The position numbers and the translations under genes are program-made. From the NCBI GenBank assembly GCA_016190145.1, contig JACPRD010000034.1, forward strand, positions 1 through 47,196: 47,196 nucleotides of DNA, read 5' to 3'. Shown one piece after another: positions 41,308-47,196 of the stretch; positions within the stretch are counted from its first letter, which is position 1; the number at the start of each line of letters is the position of its first letter. Under the pieces are notes generated by a model, which was not told where the DNA came from, searched no databases, and worked only from the letters and a program-made list of their open reading frames with translations. The DNA is from Planctomycetota bacterium (GTDB lineage: Bacteria; Planctomycetota; MHYJ01; WSZJ01).

Positions 41308-43481
41308 ACCTCCTCGACCGCCTCCTCGAATCCTGGCGCAACTGGGGCGAACTCTGGTTCAGCCCCGGCGGAAACAACCTCCGCCACCTCCTCGTCCTCG
41401 TCCTCGCCGTCGTCGCGTGGCTCGCCTGGATCGGCGTCTGGCGCCAGTGGCGCGCCCGCCGCGCACGCCTCAAAATCCCCATGGTCGTCGGCGGCTGGGG
41501 CACCCGCGGAAAGTCCGGCTCCGAACGCAAAAAGGCCGCCCTCTTCAATGCCCTCGGATTCAAAATGCTCTCGAAATCCACCGGCTGCGAAGCCATGTTC
41601 GTCACCGCACACGAATACGAAGAGTCCCGCGAGTTCTACCTCTTCCGCCCCCACGACAAGGCCACCATCTGGGAACAGTGCGACGTGCTGGAAATCGCGG
41701 CCAACATGGAAGCGGACTGCATGCTCTGGGAGTGCATGGCGCTTCAGCACGACTACGTCCGCATCCTCCAGCAGTCGTGGATGACCGACGACATCTCCAC
41801 GATCACCAACACCTACCCCGACCACGAGGACATCCAGGGCCCCTCCGGATTCGAAGTCTCCCAGGCCATCTCGAATTTCATTGGAATCGGCGCCACCGTC
41901 ATCCACACCGAACAGCACTTCCAGCCCGTCCTCCGTGAATTCGCCCGCCAGCGCGGCTCGCGCCTCATCGAGCCCGACTGCGACACGGCCGACCTTCTCG
42001 CTCCCGACGCCCTCGAGCGCTACCCCTACACCGTCCACCCGAAGAATCTCGCCCTCGCCTTCGACATGGGCCGCCTCTTCGGCCTCCAGAACGGCTTCAT
42101 GATCAAGGAAATCGCGGACCACCTCGTTCCCGACCTCGGCGTCCTCAAGACCTACCCCTACGTCCAGGTCGCCGGCGGCCGCTTCCTCAAGTTCTCCAAC
42201 GGCTGTTCCGCCAACGAGCGAGCGGGCACCATGAACAACTGGCGGCGCCTGAAGCTCGACAACCCGGACCAGGACCGGCGCGAGTACGTCGTGATGACCG
42301 TGAACAACCGCGCCGACCGCGTCCCGCGCTCCAAGGTATTCGCGTCGATCATCGTCGACGACCTCGCGGGCCACAGGTTCGTGCTCATCGGCTCCAACCT
42401 GAACGGGCTGAACGGCTACATCGACGAAGCGCTGGAGGCTCGGCTTTCGCGGCTCGTGCTGCCGCTCGACAAGGCGGACCAGCCGGCGTTCTGCGAGTCG
42501 GTCCTGCAGCGCGACGCGGCGACGCTGCGGTTCGTCTGCCGGACGCTCGCGGAGCTGGCCCAGCGGATCGGCGACATCCTCCAGGTGCCCGAGGAACAGA
42601 TGCTCCCCGTCCTCGAGGCGACCCCCATGGAGATCGAGGCGCTCGTCTCCGCCGCCCTCTCCCAGATCGCCCCCGGCACCGCCGCCTCCGAGGAACAGGT
42701 CCGCTTCTGCCGCGAAGCCGCCCACACCTTCGTCTCCCTCGCCGCCCACGATGGCGCCCTTCGCGACGCCATCGCCTCCGGCGACCCCACGACGCTGCCC
42801 GCCTGGCTCTCCGCGCACCGGACCTGGTACCGGCAGTGGTTCATGTCATCGGTCACGACGGTCGCCAACTTCTACATCAAGGGCGCCGACCTCATCCGGT
42901 TCGTCGGCAGCCTCTGTCCCCCCAACGTGAAGATCCACGTGCAGGGCATCCAGAACATCAAGGGCACCGGCCTGGATTTCGCCGAACGCTGGGTCCGTGT
43001 GGGCGACATCGACCGCGCGGTCGAACGGGCGCTCTCACGCGATCCGTCGCAGACCGAAAAGGGGATGACCTTTCTCAAGGATTGCGGGAAGTTCGAGGAC
43101 TACGAACGCGACCTGATCCGCCGGAAATGCGAGTCGTTCCTCGCGGAATTCCCGAACGTGGACTACGCCACGCGCCGGCAGGCGACGGACCTCCAGGAAA
43201 TGGCGAAGGAGGAATCGGCGGCGGACCCGGCCGCCGCGCAGGCGGTGGTGGCGGAGAAGCCGGAGACTCTGATGAAGCGCTTTCTCCGCCGCATCGCGGG
43301 TCCGACCGAGGTCGTGGCCGATTCCTTCGCGTCGATCTGGCGCGCCCACCGCGCGCGCGTGGTCATGCGCGATCTCTCCCACGGACGGATCGCGGGCAAG
43401 AAGGCGGTGGCGATCCTGAAGGAGATGACGCACAAGCAGAAGGGCGGGTGGCTCGTGCAGAAACTCGCCAGGAAGAAATGA
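41304..43481 (+). CDS. CapB/PgsB-like poly-amino-acid (gamma-glutamyl) ligase, extended form
   Basis: The protein has 725 residues, against about 390-400 for Bacillus CapB/PgsB. One membrane segment lies near 27-45. The Mur-ligase-like ATP site is VVGGWGTRGKSGSERKK (GTRGKSG at 66-72). Further CapB-type motifs are LWECMALQHDY, TITNTYPDHEDIQG (N-x-x-x-DHxD), FSNGCSANERAGTMNNW and VNNRADRVPRSKVFA, so the catalytic core (to about 380) is complete. About 340 C-terminal residues are extra and include FYIKGADLIRFVGSLCPPN and IKGTGLDFAERWVRVGDID. In Bacillus, CapB with CapC polymerises glutamate using ATP, and that chemistry is inferred here. The TGA is the first base of a palindrome at 43481. Confidence 0.85.
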   Translation: MNLLDRLLESWRNWGELWFSPGGNNLRHLLVLVLAVVAWLAWIGVWRQWRARRARLKIPMVVGGWGTRGKSGSERKKAALFNALGFKMLSKSTGCEAMFVTAHEYEESREFYLFRPHDKATIWEQCDVLEIAANMEADCMLWECMALQHDYVRILQQSWMTDDISTITNTYPDHEDIQGPSGFEVSQAISNFIGIGATVIHTEQHFQPVLREFARQRGSRLIEPDCDTADLLAPDALERYPYTVHPKNLALAFDMGRLFGLQNGFMIKEIADHLVPDLGVLKTYPYVQVAGGRFLKFSNGCSANERAGTMNNWRRLKLDNPDQDRREYVVMTVNNRADRVPRSKVFASIIVDDLAGHRFVLIGSNLNGLNGYIDEALEARLSRLVLPLDKADQPAFCESVLQRDAATLRFVCRTLAELAQRIGDILQVPEEQMLPVLEATPMEIEALVSAALSQIAPGTAASEEQVRFCREAAHTFVSLAAHDGALRDAIASGDPTTLPAWLSAHRTWYRQWFMSSVTTVANFYIKGADLIRFVGSLCPPNVKIHVQGIQNIKGTGLDFAERWVRVGDIDRAVERALSRDPSQTEKGMTFLKDCGKFEDYERDLIRRKCESFLAEFPNVDYATRRQATDLQEMAKEESAADPAAAQAVVAEKPETLMKRFLRRIAGPTEVVADSFASIWRAHRARVVMRDLSHGRIAGKKAVAILKEMTHKQKGGWLVQKLARKK

Positions 43482-43572
43482 GAGCGCGTGAAGAAGGCGA
43501 GCCCCTGCGGCGGTCGGACCTCGCTTCGCTCGCCCCGACCGCTCGCCGTCGCTCGCCTTCTTCACGCGCTCT
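43481..43572. repeat. 92-bp palindrome (family D) at the end of the Cap-like operon
   Basis: AGAGCGCGTGAAGAAGGCGAG (43481-43501) is matched perfectly by its reverse complement at 43552-43572. Inside, GCGGTCGG and CCGACCGC also pair. The first base is the last base of the CapB-like TGA. The minus-strand dapF gene ends 91 bases further on, so it could act as a bidirectional mRNA end, though no T-run follows. Confidence 0.88.
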
Positions 43573-43662
43573 GGGAACGGCCCCCGAAGGTCCAGGCTCC
43601 AGCGGCCACCGATGAGCAAGCGGCAATCGCGGCCTGAACGAGAAACGGAGAACGAGGCCCGC

Positions 43663-44484
43663 CTAGATCTCGCCCTCGAACACTTCGACGGCGGGCCCGG
43701 TCTTGAAGACGTGCCCGTTCTTCCCCCACTCGAGCACCAGGTCGCCGCCGAGCAGGTGGTTGAGGATCCGCCGGTCGGTCCTTCCGGTCAGGACGCCCGC
43801 GACGCAGACCGCCGCCGCGCCCGTGCCGCATCCCCACGTCTCGCCCGCGCCGCGCTCCCACGTGCGCTGAATCACCTCGCGCCGCGACACGACCTCCACG
43901 AATTCGACGTTCACGCGCTTCGGCCACCACCGGCAGTGCTCGATCTGCGGCCCGACCTCCGCCACGGGAAACTTGCGGACTCCCTTCACGAAAATCACGC
44001 AATGCGGATTTCCCATGGAAAGGCTGGTGAACCGGAAGTTGCGGCCCGCGACGCGCATCGGCTCGTCCACGGCGCGGCCCCGGCCGGTCATCGGGATCTC
44101 CGGACGCTCGAGCCGCGGCTCGCCCATGTCGACCTTCACCGACTTCACGCCGCTCCCGTTCGCCGCGAGGTCCAGCGTCTTCGTGCCGTCGAGCGTCTCG
44201 ACCGTGATGCGCTTCCGCCCGGTCAGCCCGTGGTCGTACACGTACTTGCCGAAGCAGCGGATGCCGTTTCCGCACATTTCGGCCTCGGAGCCGTCGGGGT
44301 TGAACATGCGCATGCGGAAATCGGCCTTCTTCGACGGGAGCACGACGAGGAGCCCGTCGGAGCCGACGCCGAACCGGCGGTCGCAGAGCTGCTTCGCAAA
44401 CCTGCCGGGGTTGGGGATCGCGTCCTTGAATCCGTTCAGCACCACGTAGTCGTTGGCGATCCCGTGCATCTTCGTGAACTTCAT
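43663..44484 (-). CDS. dapF: Diaminopimelate epimerase
   Basis: The enzyme converts LL- to meso-diaminopimelate for lysine and peptidoglycan synthesis. The 273-residue length is normal. The two catalytic cysteines are C71 in EMCGNGIRC and C219 in ETWGCGTGAAA. The N-terminal FTKMHGIANDYVVLNG and FGVGSDGLLVV are conserved, as is MGNPHCVIFV. It shows that the cell makes DAP-type peptidoglycan or lysine by this route. Its ATG overlaps the fabZ TGA by 4 bases (ATGA), so it is the second gene of a minus-strand operon, convergent with the Cap-like operon. Confidence 0.97.
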   Translation of the reverse strand: MKFTKMHGIANDYVVLNGFKDAIPNPGRFAKQLCDRRFGVGSDGLLVVLPSKKADFRMRMFNPDGSEAEMCGNGIRCFGKYVYDHGLTGRKRITVETLDGTKTLDLAANGSGVKSVKVDMGEPRLERPEIPMTGRGRAVDEPMRVAGRNFRFTSLSMGNPHCVIFVKGVRKFPVAEVGPQIEHCRWWPKRVNVEFVEVVSRREVIQRTWERGAGETWGCGTGAAAVCVAGVLTGRTDRRILNHLLGGDLVLEWGKNGHVFKTGPAVEVFEGEI

Positions 44485-44960
44485 ATCGGCATCCCGGTGA
44501 TCTCGCCCTCGTACACGAGCCGGTCGCCCACCACCGCCTGCGTCTCGAAAATCGCCCGCCGCGGGCGCATGTCCATGTTCTTGGCGATCACGATCAGCTT
44601 GTCGCCCGGCACCACGATCCCGCGGAACTTCACGTTGTTCAGGCCCGCGAACCCCAGGAAAATGTCGTCGCCCAGCGAGAGCGCCACCCGGAAACAGTAC
44701 GTGCAGAGCTGCGCGGCCGCCTCCACGATCACCACCCCCGGCATCAGCGGCCGCCCCGGAATGTGCCCGCGTACCCAGAACTCGTCGTTCCGCACGTTCT
44801 TCATGCCGACGATCCAGCGTTCGGCCCTGTTGAAATGAACGATGCCGTCGAGCTGCTCCATCTCAAACCGCTGGGCGTTGACCTTTCGGACCTCTTCCAT
44901 CGGAATCTCGATGCGGTTCAAGTCCAGCTTGTCCAGGTCGACGAGGAAGCGTGGGGGCAC
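44481..44960 (-). CDS. fabZ: FabZ-type 3-hydroxyacyl-ACP dehydratase
   Basis: The protein has 159 residues with a hot-dog fold. The catalytic pair is H66 in GHIPGRPLMPGV and E80 in VIVEAAAQL, with the standard spacing of 14. The chain AGLNNVKFRGIVVPGDKL matches the FabZ family. It dehydrates 3-hydroxyacyl-ACP in fatty acid elongation. The active-site segment reads GHIPG rather than the usual GHFPG, and the N-terminus is about 20 residues longer than E. coli FabZ, so it may be a divergent paralogue acting on special acyl chains. The start is GTG 44960, with GGAG at 44968-44971. An ATG at 44967 is out of frame. Confidence 0.88.
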   Translation of the reverse strand: MPPRFLVDLDKLDLNRIEIPMEEVRKVNAQRFEMEQLDGIVHFNRAERWIVGMKNVRNDEFWVRGHIPGRPLMPGVVIVEAAAQLCTYCFRVALSLGDDIFLGFAGLNNVKFRGIVVPGDKLIVIAKNMDMRPRRAIFETQAVVGDRLVYEGEITGMPI

Positions 44961-45033
44961 GACGCATCTCCAAAGGGGCAGGGAATTTAACGCGGGAAGA
45001 GGCGGGTGTCAACGAGATGCCCCCCTCCGGACA

Positions 45034-45062
45034 TTGACTTGCCCGGATCCGGCTGGTACCGT
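45034..45062 (+). promoter_or_regulatory. Promoter of the small basic protein gene
   Basis: TTGACT (45034-45039), a 17-base spacer and TACCGT (45057-45062), start near 45069. AGGAGC (45085-45090) then precedes the ATG at 45100. Confidence 0.5.
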
Positions 45063-45099
45063 CCCGCCCCTCAATCGCCCCTATAGGAGCCGTCCACCG

Positions 45100-45321
45100 A
45101 TGCCCGCACGGAAGGTCGATGACGTCAAGAAGGACGTCGACGCGCAGAAAAAGGCCGTCGCCGAGCTGAAGAAGGCCGTCAAAGAGCCCCGGAAGGACCT
45201 CAAGTTCCGCGCGGCCCGCAAGGAACTGCGCCGTCTCCAGCGCCGGTGGCGCCAGATGACCGGAAGGAAGCTGGCGCGGATCAAGAAAGGCCCCGACGCC
45301 GTGGTCGAGGCGAAGAAGTAA
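45100..45321 (+). CDS. Small basic coiled-coil protein
   Basis: The protein has 73 residues and is very rich in Lys and Arg, entirely helical in appearance, with a heptad-like stretch VDDVKKDVDAQKKAVAELKK and a basic tail RRLQRRWRQMTGRKLARIKK. The charge suggests binding to nucleic acid or ribosomes, but no family is recognised. ATG 45100 has a good AGGAG 10 bases before and its own promoter. The helicase reading frame that follows overlaps its last 76 bases if GTG 45246 is the true helicase start. Confidence 0.65.
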   Translation: MPARKVDDVKKDVDAQKKAVAELKKAVKEPRKDLKFRAARKELRRLQRRWRQMTGRKLARIKKGPDAVVEAKK

Positions 45322-47196
45322 CGCCCGGGCCACGAGAGGAGTACGTTCTCCGGCCCGCCGGCGGCCCGTTCCGGATCGACTACGAGCGCGAGCTCAACCC
45401 GCAGCAGCTCGCGGTCGTCGCCGCCGGCCCGGGGCCCCTCCTCGTCATCGCGGGGGCGGGAAGCGGCAAGACGCGCGCGCTGACGTACCGGGTCGCGCGG
45501 CTCGTCGAGTCGGGGGTGCCGCCCGGCGCGATCCTGCTCCTCACGTTCACGAACAAGGCCGCGCGCGAGATGATGCACCGCGCGGAGGCCCTCCTCGGCT
45601 CCGCGGTCTCGGTCGCCGGCGGCACCTTCCACCACGCGGGCCACCTGGCGCTCCGGCGCCACGCGGGCGCCGTCGGCCTGAGCCGCAGCTTCACGATCGC
45701 CGATCGGGGCGACTCCTCCGACCTGATCGGCGACGTCGCGGCCGACCTCTTCGGAAAGCAGGACAAGCGCTTCCCGAAAGGCGACATCCTCATCGACATG
45801 GTGTCGATGGCGGCGAACACGGGGGAGACGCTGGAGAAGGTGGTGGAGCGGAAGTATCCGATGCATCTCGAGCTGCTGCCGGATCTCATGAAGATCGCGT
45901 CGGCGTACGCCAGGCGAAAAGAAAAGCTCGGCATCGCCGACTTCGACGACCTGCTCACGCTCTGGCTCCGCGCGATGGAGGAGGACGCGGACGTGCGCGG
46001 GGAGTTCCAGCGGCGGTTCGCGTACGTGCTCGTGGACGAGTACCAGGACACCAATCTCCTCCAGGCGAAGATCGTCGACAGGGTCGCCGGCGCGCACCGC
46101 AACCTCATGGTCGTCGGCGACGACGCCCAGTCCATCTACTCCTTCCGCGGCGCCAACTTCGCCAACATCATCCGGTTCCAGGATCGCTACCCCGACGCGA
46201 AGATCGCCCGCCTCGAGATCAACTACCGCAGCTCGCCGCAGGTCCTGGACCTCGCCAACGCCTCGATCGCCCACAACCGCGTCCAGTTCCCCAAGAACCT
46301 CACCACCGCCAACCCGCCGGGGCCCCTTCCCCAGCTCGTCCCCCTCGAGCGCCCCGACGAACAGGCGGCATTCGTGGCGCAGCGCATCCAGGAGCTGGAG
46401 GACGAGGGGCTGGCGCTGAACGACATCGCGGTCCTCCACCGGTCGCATTTCCACTCCATGGAGATCCAGATGGAGCTGGCGCGGCGGAGCATTCCGTTCG
46501 AGGTGCGAAGCGGCGTGCGGTTCTTCGAGCAGGCGCACGTGAAGGACGCGACGGCGTACCTGCGGATCGCGGTGAATCCGCGGGACGAGCTGGCCTGGAA
46601 GCGTGTGTTGCGGCTGTTCCCGAAGGTGGGGAAGGTGACGGCGGACAAGGTCTGGAAGGCCGTGGAGGGTGCGGCGGACCCGGTGCGGGCGCTGCTTGGC
46701 GGGAAGCTCGCGGCGCCGAAGGCGGCGGCGGCGGCGCTGGCGGGGTGCCGGGAGACGATGGAGGCGGTCGGGGCGCAGAAGGACCGGCCGGGGATGCAAC
46801 TCGAGGCGGTGCTTCTGACCGGGTACCAGCAGCACCTGTTCGACACTTACGAGAACGCGCAGGCGCGCGTGCAGGACCTGAAGACGCTGGCGGCGTTCGC
46901 GACGAAATTCCAGACGTCGGAGGCGTTTCTCTCGGAGCTAGCGCTGATGTCGAACGTCGCCGAGGTCGGCGATCCCGACGCCGGCCCGCCGGAGCAGCGC
47001 ATCGTGCTCTCCTCGATCCACCAAGCCAAGGGACTCGAGTGGACCGCGGTTTTCGTGGTGTGGCTCGTCGATGGGCGTTTCCCCGACGCGAGGGCGCTGG
47101 GGGAGGGGGGGGAAGAGGAGGAGCGGCGGCTGTTCTACGTCGCGGCGACGCGCGCGCGGCGGCAGCTGTTCCTGTGCTACCCGGTGATGGCGCGGG
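45246..47196 (+). CDS. UvrD/PcrA/Rep-type superfamily 1 DNA helicase (3' end beyond window)
   Basis: The frame is open to the last base. It encodes ELNPQQLAVVAAGPGPLLVI (Q-motif), GAGSGKTRALTYR (Walker A), LLLTFTNKAAREM (Ia), YVLVDEYQDTNLLQ (II), VVGDDAQSIYSFRGA (III), INYRSSPQVLDLAN (IV), SSIHQAKGLEWTAVFV (V) and RRLFYVAATRARRQLFL (VI). It is a 3'-5' helicase for repair or replication restart. The start is uncertain: between the in-frame stop at 45120 and the conserved region, the only standard start is GTG 45246, which overlaps the small basic gene. The Shine-Dalgarno-like AGAGGAG (45335-45341) is followed only by non-standard codons before EEYVLRPAGGPFRIDY. Confidence 0.92.
   Translation, partial: MAPDDRKEAGADQERPRRRGRGEEVTPGPREEYVLRPAGGPFRIDYERELNPQQLAVVAAGPGPLLVIAGAGSGKTRALTYRVARLVESGVPPGAILLLTFTNKAAREMMHRAEALLGSAVSVAGGTFHHAGHLALRRHAGAVGLSRSFTIADRGDSSDLIGDVAADLFGKQDKRFPKGDILIDMVSMAANTGETLEKVVERKYPMHLELLPDLMKIASAYARRKEKLGIADFDDLLTLWLRAMEEDADVRGEFQRRFAYVLVDEYQDTNLLQAKIVDRVAGAHRNLMVVGDDAQSIYSFRGANFANIIRFQDRYPDAKIARLEINYRSSPQVLDLANASIAHNRVQFPKNLTTANPPGPLPQLVPLERPDEQAAFVAQRIQELEDEGLALNDIAVLHRSHFHSMEIQMELARRSIPFEVRSGVRFFEQAHVKDATAYLRIAVNPRDELAWKRVLRLFPKVGKVTADKVWKAVEGAADPVRALLGGKLAAPKAAAAALAGCRETMEAVGAQKDRPGMQLEAVLLTGYQQHLFDTYENAQARVQDLKTLAAFATKFQTSEAFLSELALMSNVAEVGDPDAGPPEQRIVLSSIHQAKGLEWTAVFVVWLVDGRFPDARALGEGGEEEERRLFYVAATRARRQLFLCYPVMAR

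Noticed and set aside
45081-46835. Minus-strand frame of 584 codons opposite the helicase
   Set aside because: The plus-strand frame contains all SF1 helicase motifs. The minus frame is a composition artefact.

Overview
This is a high-GC (roughly 70 percent by eye) bacterial chromosome segment, densely packed, with four-base ATGA/GTGA overlaps between many consecutive genes. Signs of a Gram-negative cell are a very large secreted protein ending in an apparent outer-membrane beta-barrel, a diaminopimelate epimerase (dapF) and a FabZ-type dehydratase. I see no rRNA, tRNA or CRISPR. Taxonomy cannot be fixed from the window. A deep-branching high-GC Gram-negative (Planctomycetota, Myxococcota or similar) is a guess.

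Layout. 0-3.3 kb: a zinc-ribbon membrane protein and a polytopic protein with a HEAT-like tail, flanked by copies of a palindromic repeat. 3.4-9.1 kb: a secreted Cys-rich protein, purH, then a serine-metabolism group (SerA-like dehydrogenase, DUF1015 protein, class V aminotransferase) closed by a rho-independent terminator. 9.1-13.7 kb: a TRIC/UPF0126 membrane protein, a REC-GAF-PAS-GGDEF protein with a destroyed GGDEF motif, and a minus-strand LysR regulator plus site-2 protease pair. 13.8-18.5 kb: a citrate synthase divergent from the LysR gene, with a T-N11-A operator between them, then a BtpA-like protein, an ABC exporter pair and an EIIA-CBS fusion. 18.6-22.6 kb: a phasin-like small protein, a UbiB-family kinase, a decayed IS1182-like transposase and a TPR protein.

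22.66-43.5 kb is the most interesting part: an apparent single operon of about 20.8 kb. It starts with a near-consensus promoter and a structured leader. It encodes a lone receiver protein, a CHASE2 sensor kinase with degenerate ATP-binding motifs, a CapC/PgsC-like membrane protein with a tandemly duplicated CapC unit and a ~690-residue extension, a 1387-residue anchored extracytoplasmic protein, a 1980-residue secreted protein with TPR-like regions and a C-terminal barrel, a HEAT-like soluble protein, and a 725-residue CapB/PgsB-like amide ligase. From established knowledge, CapB and CapC homologues polymerise gamma-glutamate in Bacillus. Here CapA, CapD and PgsE are missing and the partners are giant, unrecognised proteins. 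I infer an undescribed Gram-negative poly-amino-acid polymer synthesis and export system under two-component control. The operon ends exactly at a 92-bp palindrome.

43.6-47.2 kb: minus-strand fabZ-dapF, a small basic protein, and a UvrD/PcrA-type helicase cut by the window end.

Across the window there are at least six long palindromic intergenic elements in four sequence types. Two types have arms built of 7-bp tandem units. Several begin at or supply a stop codon.
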